In this document: in pieces, positions 12,461 to 23,600 of the stretch | Position numbering within the stretch: the stretch's first letter is position 1 | Layout: every line of letters starts with the position of its first letter | Source: Angiostrongylus vasorum | Lineage: Eukaryota > Nematoda > Chromadorea > Rhabditida > Metastrongylidae | NCBI GenBank assembly: GCA_018806985.1 | Contig: JADANN010000256.1 | Location: 1,835,501-1,899,500, forward strand | DNA length: 64,000 nt | Reading direction: 5' to 3' | Notes under the pieces: generated by a model | Database searches by the model: none | What the model saw: only the letters and a program-made list of their open reading frames with translations | Told to the model about the DNA's origin: nothing | Position numbers and translations under genes: made by a program

Positions 12461-13867
12461 ATAATCCTTCTTTACAGTTCTGGAAAAAAAACCACGTACT
12501 AATAGAAATCGAAACAAGTATACGAAACACGGGGTTTTTTGGTTGAAAACTTACAAGTGAATCGCTGACTTGCAGAAGGATGCTTACTAAGTGATACCAC
12601 TACACGGGCAATGCAATTCTCATACGCGGAATATTAATAGTGCTTGTTCCTTCGAAATAATCAGTATGTGCAGTGTAATTATGTTTAAATCCAGTCATCT
12701 AATGCATGAGGATTTCTTGAATAGATAGTTTTGTCAGTCCTTCGTAGTCATTTGGCGCAGAAGTAATTCCCCTACAAAACTGGGGAAGTGAAATTAAGAT
12801 TCGCAGGGGAGTTGGCGGAATGACCAAAGGACGTGGAGAAAATCATTAATTCTAAGCATTAGCAAGCTCTATCGAGCAATTAGGAACGATGGAAACAGTG
12901 AGCGCAACGAAAGAATCCTCTCGAGTATTGCAACGCTTTGATGCCGGTTAACAAGTCTAAGAAGCAAGCATTGAATGAATAGTTGTGCTCGTAAAACGTC
13001 GTAAAACAAAAAGTTCACTTTAATTTCAAAACAAAACATGTTTTTACTGATGTGAAAAAAGTGCAGATTCGAGCACGCGATCTTCTTCCTCGATGGCTAA
13101 ATCAGTTATGCTATATAGGCCACCCACTGCAGTGGTGGGTTCGTTCGCGATCGTTGCATGAGCATCGGAATAAGAAAACAAAGAAGAGCTGGGATATCTC
13201 CTCGGTGAAGAACTCGATAAAATGAGAGAAAATCCGAGACTTGTTTGGATTTCAAATTACCCCCACTCCAAGAATTGATTGAAGTTTTTAGTAGGATGAA
13301 TAGAGTTTGATACGTTGAGAAAAAGATGTGCTATAATTCACTACCATAAGTAAGACGATTTGTTAGGAAAAATATAATGCGCAGGCTAGTGCTGCCTTTC
13401 TTATATTTGGCTCTATTCCTTTCTTCAAAGAATTTCTTCAATTTTAAAGAAAATCTTTGTACCACTCTAGTTCTTAGACAAACGACATTCAAACCACCAG
13501 CGATATTACAAGAAAAGTAGCCTGTTGAACTCGAGTTGAATTAGAATGAAGAAAAGACCTTAACTGCGAAATAAAGAACGTGGTTTTGAGAACTCCATAA
13601 GGGAACGGAACCAACAAGACGCACCTAAGGACAGCAAAAAATGTGGGCGGGCGCTGATTGTGAAGCTAGACAGACGACTAGAAATGTAAAGTTCTCGTTT
13701 AAATCGCGAGGAAAAATTTTCCCCCCTGCTTTTAAGCATGTGCGTAAATTGAAGAAAATGCAAATTTAAATAATATGGTTTCATAAACCAAAGGGTTTTC
13801 TCCGCCTCCAGAACTATGTAGTGTTCTAAATGGAAAATCCATTTCACCGTCCAAACCGAGGGAAGGG

Positions 13868-14155
13868 GGACTAACCACGATTCTAGGTTCTAGTTCGACC
13901 CTGGATCGGATTGAACAAGCGCCTCATTCCTCTGTGGCTCGAAAATCGGTACTAAACCCATCTGGGGAAATTCATTTCGAAGTCGAAACGCTTTAACTCA
14001 GCTATAGACTCGGCCAACATTCAAAGAGATTCATTACGAAGGAAAAATCCTCAAGCAGCAGCGAAACCCACACGCACAGAGTTCGAAGCCCCTTGTGTAT
14101 GATAGGTGTGTGGAAATGAATCAAATGCAGAAAGTGCTGGGATCCGTACAATGGA
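13868..14155 (+). repeat. SINE-B copy
   Basis: Contains TCTAGTTCGACCCTGGATCG and the 3' block AGTGCTGGGATCCG near 14131. Confidence 0.7.
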
Positions 14156-14434
14156 TGTGAAAGACGGGTGGTGTAAGACAAAAAAATTTATCAGGTGTAT
14201 AAATTATGATGTTAGAAAGGCAGACAATTACGAAGATTACTTAAAAGCGCTAAAGAATAAAAAAGCCAACACCTCGGAAAATCAGCCCTTACCGTAAGAC
14301 GCAGGAAGTGATCAAAAGAATGGGAAATTAAGAGATGAAATTATTAACAGCTCGCCTGATGTATCACATAGAAGATATAGCAGCCCGTTGAGGATACGAG
14401 CGAAAGAGACTCACGCCAAACACAGACGATAACG

Positions 14435-14500
14435 ATGCACATCATCATCATCACCAACACCAGCATCGACACGACGACACCACAGCAACACGGCCATAGA
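14435..14500 (+). other. His-codon-rich low-complexity stretch
   Basis: CATCATCATCATCACCAACA gives HHHHHQHQHRHDD in one plus frame. No surrounding gene structure is visible; probably a microsatellite-like tract. Confidence 0.35.
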
Positions 14501-14930
14501 TTTGAACGAAATCGACGACGGACGAGCACTGGTCTTCAGCAGTGTGTCATTTCCTTAGAAGCGTTTCAATGTTCTTTGTAAACGAGGACAAGTCACTCCA
14601 GTTGGTCGATTCGGTACTGTTGCGACACTTTTTCTTTTCCTGGAATTCCTCGGTAAAAAATCTATCAGCATGGTTAGATGATAGTGTCGAAATGTAATAA
14701 GATCGAGGCGTTAAGAAAGAAGGTCACGCACGTGAATGCTAAGTCAAACGTCAAAATTAGTATCCACCATGATTTTATGTCATTGTGCTGGGATTATTTG
14801 ATATACATAGAACACTTTTTTTTATCTTTAGGCATTGAATGGAATGTAATCAGACAATCATTTCCGAAAAAAATTCTTCTACAGAACGAAACTGGATTTG
14901 ACTAATACATGGGAAAGTTTGCCACTCGGA

Positions 14931-15595
14931 CTAGTCATTTTCCTTCCTTGATTCCAGTGCTTTTGATACCGCCTTCTTTCGGTCAGTCGATGGGCGTCTA
15001 GTCTTTCCGGTTGGAGTGCTAGTAGACTGCCGATCTGAAGAAATAAGTTCGAAGTCGAACATCTTCCAGTTTTTGAGAATGAGCAAGAAAATACTATGTT
15101 CTTTAATTTTTTACACTGCAAAGTTCTTATTGCATACAGTTCCGCTATGTATAAAATAATACTGAATTACACAGGTAATGAATTTTGAGCTGTGTTGAAG
15201 TCACTTGCGCTAAATTTCAGTGAGTAAATGAACTTAGAACAGACCTAGTGGGCTCTCCTCATCAGAACCGTTGTCGTCTGCCTCTCTTTCTGCCTCGCTA
15301 TCGCCTTCATCAGACGTTGCACTTCCAGAGTGGGAATGCAGTTTCGACCTGTGATGACCACGGTTACCAGAGTTGGTAGCAATTCAGTAGAAATATTCTG
15401 TACTGAGGCAAAAAATAGTGCTGCAGGTCGACACACTTTCCTGGTTAATACTATCGCGCTTTCCAATGGTTTACGGCCTCACCGTGACAATCGCGTACTT
15501 TTCAGTTCCAAGATAGGATCCACTGCAGTGAGTTCATCCGTCAGCGGCCTTTTTTAAACCAAGAAACTGTTCACGATTGCTATTCAAAAGCTTAG
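14931..15595 (-). CDS. C-terminal exons of an unrecognised minus-strand gene or alternative DCX 3' end
   Basis: Three exons: 15483-15595 (acceptor TTTCTTTTAG), 15245-15348 and 14931-15034 (acceptor TTATTTCTTCAG, TAG at 14931-14933). The last two junctions are phase-consistent. They encode an acidic Ser-rich stretch (SDEGDSEAEREADDNGSDEE) and then a basic tail ending ALESRKEND. The first exon reads KLLNSNREQFLGLK, then loses frame within a run of six A (plus strand T at 15550-15555). One base less would keep the frame into ELKSTRLS and onward. The first exon's entry phase also fits the donor of the DCX exon at 19110-19236, so these may be alternative 3' exons. No homology is recognised. Low-complexity acidic DNA keeps several frames open on the other strand too, so strand assignment rests on the splice phases. 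Confidence 0.45.
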
Positions 15596-15749
15596 CTAAA
15601 AGAAACCAGTGAAAGGAGTTACAGCGTCAACAACTTAAATGCTAAGTGGCGACTACTTGGGAAAGCCCTAGTAAGCCCTTTGAGTTTCCGGAGGAGGAAC
15701 ATCTTGCCCAATTAGCGAGTTACTACTCGAACGAAAATCCTCCGAAGCC

Positions 15750-15960
15750 TATATGATTCTTTGTCATTCCTTATGGCGAAACGTTCAAGTATTCAAGGGT
15801 GTTTTTTAATGTTCGTGGTTGATGCAGTTGTGCATAACTACCTAAGCTATCATCGATATAACGAGAAACGTCCACCATGTTCTTCAAACACTTGAATTTT
15901 ATTTTCATCGCTTTACGGCGCTTTCTTCAATTGGTCGCATTCTTCGATGCACTACATTAC
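15750..15960. repeat. Degenerate foldback repeat of the hammerhead-like family
   Basis: Plus strand GGCGAAACGTTCAAG at 15773-15787 and minus strand TTGAAGAAAGCGCCGTAAAG near 15935 form diverged inverted arms. Confidence 0.4.
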
Positions 15961-16007
15961 TAGTCTAACGGACAATAACCAAACGAGGGCTGCTGAAAGC
16001 TTTTCAG

Positions 16008-17567
16008 TGGTTTGTCAGGAAGACAAGAAGGCACGCCAGAGGCAACTCCACAAAGGTCCGTGGTACTTGCAAATATCAAATAGATATACAGCTGTGCTTC
16101 ACAGTTTAATCCACTTGACCTAATAAGTACGAAGTCGGTATTGACAGTCGGTGGTTCGCAGGAAAAAAACGAGCAGATTTTTCGATGGAGGAGTGGCAAT
16201 GACCTACAGCAAGACTTTTCGACGGTGCAGCAATAGGGACACTTTACATAACAACGGACGCATATGTCCTTTAGGGTGCCTCTCTGAATGGAATACGTAC
16301 GGTTTTTTGAAAATAAACAGTTTTTTTGTAATCATTAGAGTGCCTTAGGGGGTTGTGTACGTGACAGAGGAGAATTTACTCTCGTTCTATCGCTATGAAT
16401 GATATGTATGTTAGTACCTCCAACGTGTAAGACTCTTCCACTAAAATCAGGGAATAGCGCAGCGTCTTTGGAAGTCTTAAAATCACACCCGAACTTCATT
16501 TTACCAGCAATTGGGAGGACGCTAGCCTTACACATAAACATACTATTCCTTGTAGGCACATGGAAGTACTCTTGCAAGCATTCATAGCAATAGCAATATT
16601 CCATTCAATTCAACACCCTGTCATGGAAGGGAGCAGTAAATAGAAATTGTTGTAATAGCTGACTGGTCAGTGAACTTTTCCAAAAAAAAAGCTTTTTTTT
16701 AATTCATTAAGTGTAAAGAATGGGTTCTCTATTCTCATACCTGCAATTTTGATCTGCTTTCGACTAACTATCGAATGAATATACATAGCACAGTGAAATA
16801 ATACCGAAATAGGAGCGCCATAAATTGAAAATGTACACTATAGTGGCCATACCGTACCCTAGTCCTGATGCGCGTATTAATTATAGTGTCCTCAGTGGAC
16901 GTCATGGGTCCTTGTTAGGTAGTGGATCTCATCCATCTAATAGGGGAAACAGAGCTCTCGGATCTCTCCCCCCTCCTTCTCAAACAACATCTTTGAAGAT
17001 TTTGGTGGAGTATCGAATAGGAATTTCACCAATGACAATCAGTCAATCACGTATCCATTGCAGAGGAATTAAATTACGTTCTTTTTCCTCCATCTTCAAA
17101 CCAATTTTTTTCATTTGATTCCTTATCGTCCTCTTCTCCTGCACTTCCCCTCTCCGATATTTTTTCTGTATACTTTCTTCTCAGATAGATCAAGACGAAT
17201 TCCTTTGTGCTTTTCTCTATCAAAACTTTTTATTGCAGCTTCTGTCTTTGAATTTGCATCTTGTTTGTTGTCTGGTCTCATACTGTTGTTTATTCAACAC
17301 TGTTACTTTCCTTCATCAGTTTTTTCTGTTTCCCTCTCATTTTTATCTTTCATCCATACTTAATTTTTTTCACTTCTTCTTTCTTAGCACCGACCATTTA
17401 CTGTGATTTAGAAAGGTCGTTGAGGCTATGTAGATTCCATGTTGACCTTTGCAATATTACAATCTTATCTCATCTTCCAGAAAATCTAATTGGCGTGCAT
17501 GCGCACAAACTGGCAAAGAAGGAAAACGAACTCCTTTGACGGATCGAGCGGAGGCTCAACCAAAAAG
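16008..17567 (+). CDS. Unrecognised plus-strand gene, cytoplasmic-tail-like 3' exons
   Basis: Exons read at 16008-16055 (GCTTTTCAG acceptor, peptide WFVRKTRRHARGNSTK), 16162-16224 (EKNEQIFRWRSGNDL...), 16368-16426 (ending STSNV, donor GTAAGA), 16896 to about 17009 (GRHGSLLGSGSHPSNRGN...LPPPSQTTSLK), and a last exon from 17481 with TAA near 17567. Phases match across the first four. The joint into the last exon has two possible frames. The basic start followed by a Ser/Gly/Pro-rich tail with a Tyr motif (NDMYV) resembles the intracellular part of a single-pass receptor, but no transmembrane exon or ectodomain was found upstream, so this is inference. The gene runs toward the DCX gene, with the two stop codons about 55 bp apart. 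Family unknown. Confidence 0.45.
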
Positions 17568-17622
17568 TTGCTAAGCAAAGTGATTAAAAAAAACAAGAAA
17601 AAAAATGACCAGATGAAAATCC

Positions 17623-20600
17623 TCACTTCTCCTCATTTTTCCGATCATCGTCGCTTCCTTGTTTCAATGAGGGCAATACGACTTCTGCTTGGGTAGTTGT
17701 ATTTTTCTTTAACTCTGCGATATCTTCCTTTTCTTTCACATCCTTCTTTCGCTTTCCACTCGTCGTTGCTTCCTTGCCACTTCGTCTTTTTTCTTCGGCT
17801 TTCGAAACAGCACCTTTTTCAAGCTTATTCTTTCCTACGGCTGAAATGAGAATCAAATATTTCCGACGTGAAGAGTTTTACTAGGTACTCTTGAGTTAAA
17901 AGTAGCCGATGTCTATGTTTATTATAACCTGGTTTAGATTGACCCTAAAATTACCAAATCTTTTAGCTTTTTGGTGAGTTTCGAGGCTTTCATGAAGAAA
18001 AAATTAGATTTTTTAGCAACAATCCTACTTCATTACTTCTTTCGCTTTTTTACTCATTCTCTATGAGAACAAAGTAGAGTGCTGTCAAATATAAATGTAT
18101 TTCCTTTTTCCGTGAACAAATTGTTTTCTTTTAGACCAAGAGAAGGGTTTGAAACTTTAACATCGTTTTAAACTTTCCTATTATTTCAATGAAGCTGAGA
18201 TATTTGCAAAACTCCGGACCGCAGGTGCCTATGGTGGGAAACGAACTCGCTATTGTCCTTTCCGGGGAGTAACGCGTTCACCACCACACCATGCTGGTCC
18301 TTCGTTTCGCCTGTCTCTCAGCTGTAGTTAATTAGCTATTATTAACCGACTATTTTCCTTTCAGTGACAGGGACTTCTCGAGCCGAACACTATGGCAAAT
18401 ACCTTCGCAAAAATTAGAACAGCAGCACGTTAGACTTTCGTTCGGGATCTATTAGTGCATTCTCCTCTAGAAATGTCGGAGCAAACCTCAGCCATAACTA
18501 ATCTTTGGCATGAACAGAATGTAGGCGAAAGTGAACCGGATCTTTCTTCAAAAATGAGAATTGGCCAACATGCAGCAATTCAAGATTCCTCTGCTGAAGA
18601 ACCCCATGTATTAAGTCTTAATTCAAACATGCCTCCCAACGGTTTACGTCCCTCATCGTGGCTGGGAGGTGTTCCTGGGTGTAGGACTGCAATGTACAGC
18701 GAGGGCATTCATCCGCTGGCACAGTCTCCTAAGCCGAGAAGGAGTCCGGCGTTTCCATCAGGAAGCCTAACTAAGAGTAAACCAATACCAGGATCCGCCA
18801 GCTTCCTGGTAACAAACTAGTCGCATGGTGGCAAATCTCACTCTTATCAACAAGGGCTGCGACTGCCTGTGGTGGTGAAGACTTGGGACAGACTTTGGCC
18901 AGGCTGATCTCGGGATTCCAGGGAACCACAATGGCTTAACCAGCAAATCTCCGAAAAATGGAGATTATGCTGGGTCCCATACAATCAGTGAGGACGGGTT
19001 GTTCAGGTATCAAGTAAGTAAGTAATTCAACATGACATTCACACTGCACATTCTAGGCTGTGTCGTCGATAAGCAGTACACTTAAGGAGTGGTGAAGTAA
19101 CACAACTACCTTGTGTTTTCCTCTTATTATCGTCAAATAGTGCTGCTGCTGTTATGGTATTTGAGATTGGGACTTGTGCGTTCTTCGTCCTAATTTGCAT
19201 CTTCGCATTGCTGTTCGATGTGGTGGAAGCACTTTTCTAGAAGAAGCATTGAACAATGAGGAAGAAATGAGGTTAAAAAAAATCGAGCCGTTGTTCGTTC
19301 TCCATAATGGAGCATTACAATAAATGCCAATGAACGTTTAAGAGGTTAGAGTTCTGGTAGATGTACTTTTGTTCACAGCATAAGCAGTTTTAGGCTTATG
19401 AACTGCTATTTTGCAAAATGAGAAGAGATGGGCGAAACACCTCGTGAAGCCTGGTGTCTTTACTGGAAAAAGCAAGTTCCTGCTTTACCTCATATGAAAC
19501 GGGTTCAAATCTAGTTGTTTCTAGACACTACAAAGAACCAAGATGAGAGGATTTCAGGGCATTTCTTTTAACTATTACAATACACGTGCATAAAATGTAA
19601 AGAGTAGTAGCCATAAAGTTCAAGGATTAATTTCCAGTGACCACTCGGGCCATCGACTTTGATCGAAATTGAACGACCAACACTGAAAGAGCTTGAACCA
19701 TACCGTGCTGCTTTGTGAGCGCTTCGTGATAACTGGCTTGCCTTCGATGCGCGTTTGACTTCGTGATGCTCTTATTGGCGGTAATCTGAAAACCAGTTAA
19801 GAATTACTGCCGTAATAACAACATAATGCAGTAATAATTTGGAGAACCGTCTTAACTCTCTTTGAATAATCAATATATCTATTTAGCTTGTTCACATTTT
19901 TACGAGTTTGGTACTAAGTTTCATTCGGCCAACGTTTCGTTCGATTTTTTTCAGAGAAAACCAATTGTTATCAACGGTCAATAGGTGTATCAACAACCAT
20001 CCTTGTAAAAAAAGCATCCTCAAGTGGGAAAACTTCAGTCGAACACTGCTCCACTTCAGAAGATTCGACTCGGTGGAACTAAGAAGACCGAACTCCTTCA
20101 TGGCAACGACAAAAAGGCAGTGGAAAATCAGCTGGAATCATGGCAGATCTAAAGACGAAGACGTCGATACCTCAGGCAAATAAAATTTTTTCTACCGATC
20201 TCGAGTAAAGTGGACAATCTAAAGAAGTACACAGTGGTATTTTGAACGCAGTGATATCTTGAATACGGTGATATATTGAGTGTAAAATGATAGTTATCCA
20301 CCAAACGACGATAGCGATAAAGGAGACTGACGAAGGATCGTCATTAAAATCGATGGTAAATTTTCCAAAATTTGTACTTTGTTTCAAAAAAAAGTACTGT
20401 TTCAGCCGTGTAGCTCGGTCGCAGTCGGATGGGCGAGCAAGAAATGCAGACGAACGAAGTCCGTCCTTTTGAGAAGCACCATAGTTTCTCAGATATACTG
20501 AGGAGATTTCATTGGATCAAAGGAAAAGATGGGCTCTAATATGATGACATAAGAATTTGTTTCAAAACCATCTTTCCTTTAACCTTGACGTGACTAATCA

Positions 20601-23600
20601 ATATGTATTTTTTCTTTGATAAGCTTACACAAAGTTGATAACATCCTTTATTTTCGGCTAATATTTCAACGGTATCGTCTTCATCAAAGCCGATGATCCG
20701 AGTCGACGGTCTCTAATAAAGACGATACCGTCGAAACGTTAGCCGAAAATAAAGGATGTTATCAACCTCGCATAAGCTTATCAAAGAAAGAATAAGAATC
20801 TATTATCGGCTTGTTGGAAAGTGTATTTCGTATTGCAATAATTTGTCTTTGAACGCTTTTCTATTCTTGTTACTTTTAAAACAACAATGTATGTTTAGCC
20901 ACTACATTTGAAGTTTTTGAGTACTCAACCATATTCTGCATAATAACTACTTGGATACTTGGACGGTCCGTCCTCACTGATAATGCGGGCCCGAGCATAA
21001 TCTCCATTTTTCAGAGTTTTGCTGGTTTAGCTCTTGTTTTCCTGGAGTCTCGAAGTCAGCCTAGCCAAAGGTCTGCCCCAGGTCGCCATCACCAAAAGGA
21101 GTGGCCGCCACTGTGAATCAGAAGGAGATTTGTCACCGTGCGACTACTTTGATACCAGGACGCTGGTGGATCCTGGTATTGGTGGTTTACCCTTAGCTAG
21201 ACTTCCTGATGGAAACGTCGAACTTCTTCTCAGCTTGGGAGACAATGCCAGAGGGATGAATTCCCCCCGTTGCACGTCACAGTCCGACACCATGGAACAT
21301 CTTCCATCCACGATGAGGCGGTAAACTGCTGGGAGAATTCTGCATAATTACTTCTTGGATTTTTTTTATGAAAAAGACGTTGTTTCACATTTTCCAGAAC
21401 AATTTGTTACCAATATTGCCGTCACTATAGCAGCAGAAATCAGAGTTGGTTCGACGGAAATTGAACAATCATGAATGCATAGAAGGCGTATACTATAGAG
21501 CGCGGCAGTATTTCGTGACTGATATTTTGTAATTGAACAACAATGATGTGTACACTGCGTTGTAAAGGATTGTTCACTTGGGTGCTGTTGAGCTCCTCAA
21601 CGGTCGGGATACAGGAATCGTCCACACGCCGTATTTTTGCGGTATGAAGTGACTCGACGAGGCGACGTAGTCCTGAACGGAATTTAAGTAGAACTAAGAC
21701 CATATTTGTTACTGCCGTTTGCCCAAACGGTATTAAATTTGCGAGTAAAGCAGCAGATGTGCCTACATAGAATGTAATGGTGCCACGAAATTAAAAGATA
21801 TTGGTATTAACAACGATGACTTTACTCTTACGTGTTTATCTTCGACTTCTGCGAGGTGACGCAGTGGTCTTCCATCGAAAGTATACAGCTTCTTGGCGCC
21901 GTATGGCAAATCCAGTTTTCCGCTGAAAAAAGGCGCTTTACATGGGAATTTTTAGCTTAGAAGCAGAACGAACCACTACGAAAGCCCAAAATCGCTCTCG
22001 CGTTGCTGTGAATAGCAAACACCTACGACACAGGATTCAGAATCCCTCCAGACCGCACAAAGACTCGGTTTGTCAAATGAGTAGTAGTAACCCGCAGTGA
22101 TGCTACCACGGGATTATTTCTGGTCAATTTATTATCTTCATCTAACATAACGAGTCCATGCCTTCTGCTCTATCTAACGTCCATTCTGCGTAAATGATGC
22201 AGTTTATTCTGGTAACGGTATTTCTGCAAGCAGTGCTAATACACCCAACATATTGGATAATCTTACATGTCGTAAGTCATCAGCGAAAGTAAATCAAAGG
22301 ATTATACTGGGCAAAACTACATTTCCGTTAATGATAAATGTACAAATGCAACTCAGGGTTAATTGCCGATAGGGAGAGGTTTCGCCTTGATCCTAAACAC
22401 CATTGTGAGCGGGAAGTTGGGATACGGCAAAGCGTTCAACAAACTCTTTAACTACTATGCCTTGCCCAAAGAACTTTGGAGGAATACGAATTAAAAATCG
22501 ATTGAAGAGTTGGTTTTAGCTAGATGTCGACGAACATTATTGATGATAGCTAAACAAATTTGGATCTATACATGCTTATAAGAAATACAAAAAAAACTTG
22601 TACAAATGTATGCTTGTGTTGGGCAATACAATCAATAATGTATTGGAAGTGAACGTTCCCGTCAGGCTAAAGCAATAAACAAAAAGGAAGAATGAAAAGA
22701 ACTTGATATTTTGGAAATGATTCAATGTATTAGAAGCTGTACCAACTGCAGTCCACTTAGTTATGAGTGATTCGTTGGGATAGCTGTAGGTGATTTGGGA
22801 AGCTATTTCGCGCGTCTCTAGATTCTAGAAAGAGGATCAAAACGAGGACCAAACCCAACTGTGCGCTTTTCTGAAAGGCAGGTTGATTCTTTGGCTTGAC
22901 TCGATTTCTGTTGGGACCGATTTCGAATAAGTTCTGGATTTACGTTGACGTATTAATACTTATACTTGCATATGAGCCATTTGTATTTCACAAGTCAGTT
23001 CTGCTGAAACCTTGCAATAAAGTGACAGGGAAGCACATAGGAATAGTTAAAAGTCGCTTCAATAAATAAGCTCAATATCTACTCTAGTAGACAGTGGAAA
23101 GCTACTGGTGAGTATATCCAGTTCCCACGTTATTTAAGAAGCAATAAAAAAAATGGGCCTCATTCTCGTTTTCCTTGAAGGTAGCCGACAAGGAGGCGTT
23201 AGTGGAATGAGTAGGGTACGCTGCTAAAATCCAAATAACATTCTAAGTTACTTAAGTATTGGAAGGCTACTGCGACAAATTCTACTTTAAATGCAAGCGT
23301 AGTACCTAGTGTGTATCCCAGGACAAGATAAGACAGTGAAATTTGAAAAGATTAAGGACGACGTCATTTAATTGGTTCAAATAAGATAAACGCTGTTTGT
23401 GATATCGGAAAAAAACTTTTTTTTCAAAACACGTAACAGCAGCGAAGTCGGTAGTGTTGGTAAGTCATCTACACAATTTTGGCTGTGAACATCAATTTCT
23501 CTGAGCGATTAATGACCCAAATCCAACGGAGTTAAGGGTTCTTGAATCAATACCAGCATTGACGATCTTCGTCATTTACGACCCATTATCGAAAGATGAC

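Noticed and set aside
15245..15360. Plus-strand hydrophobic frame resembling a transmembrane segment (TVVVCLSFCLAIAFIRR)
   Set aside because: It is antisense to an acidic Ser-rich minus frame whose exons match in phase, and it lacks a pyrimidine-rich acceptor. Kept only as an alternative.
16335..16604. 89-codon minus-strand ORF
   Set aside because: Overlaps the plus-strand exon at 16368-16426 that has phase-matched neighbours; no minus-strand splice partners were found.
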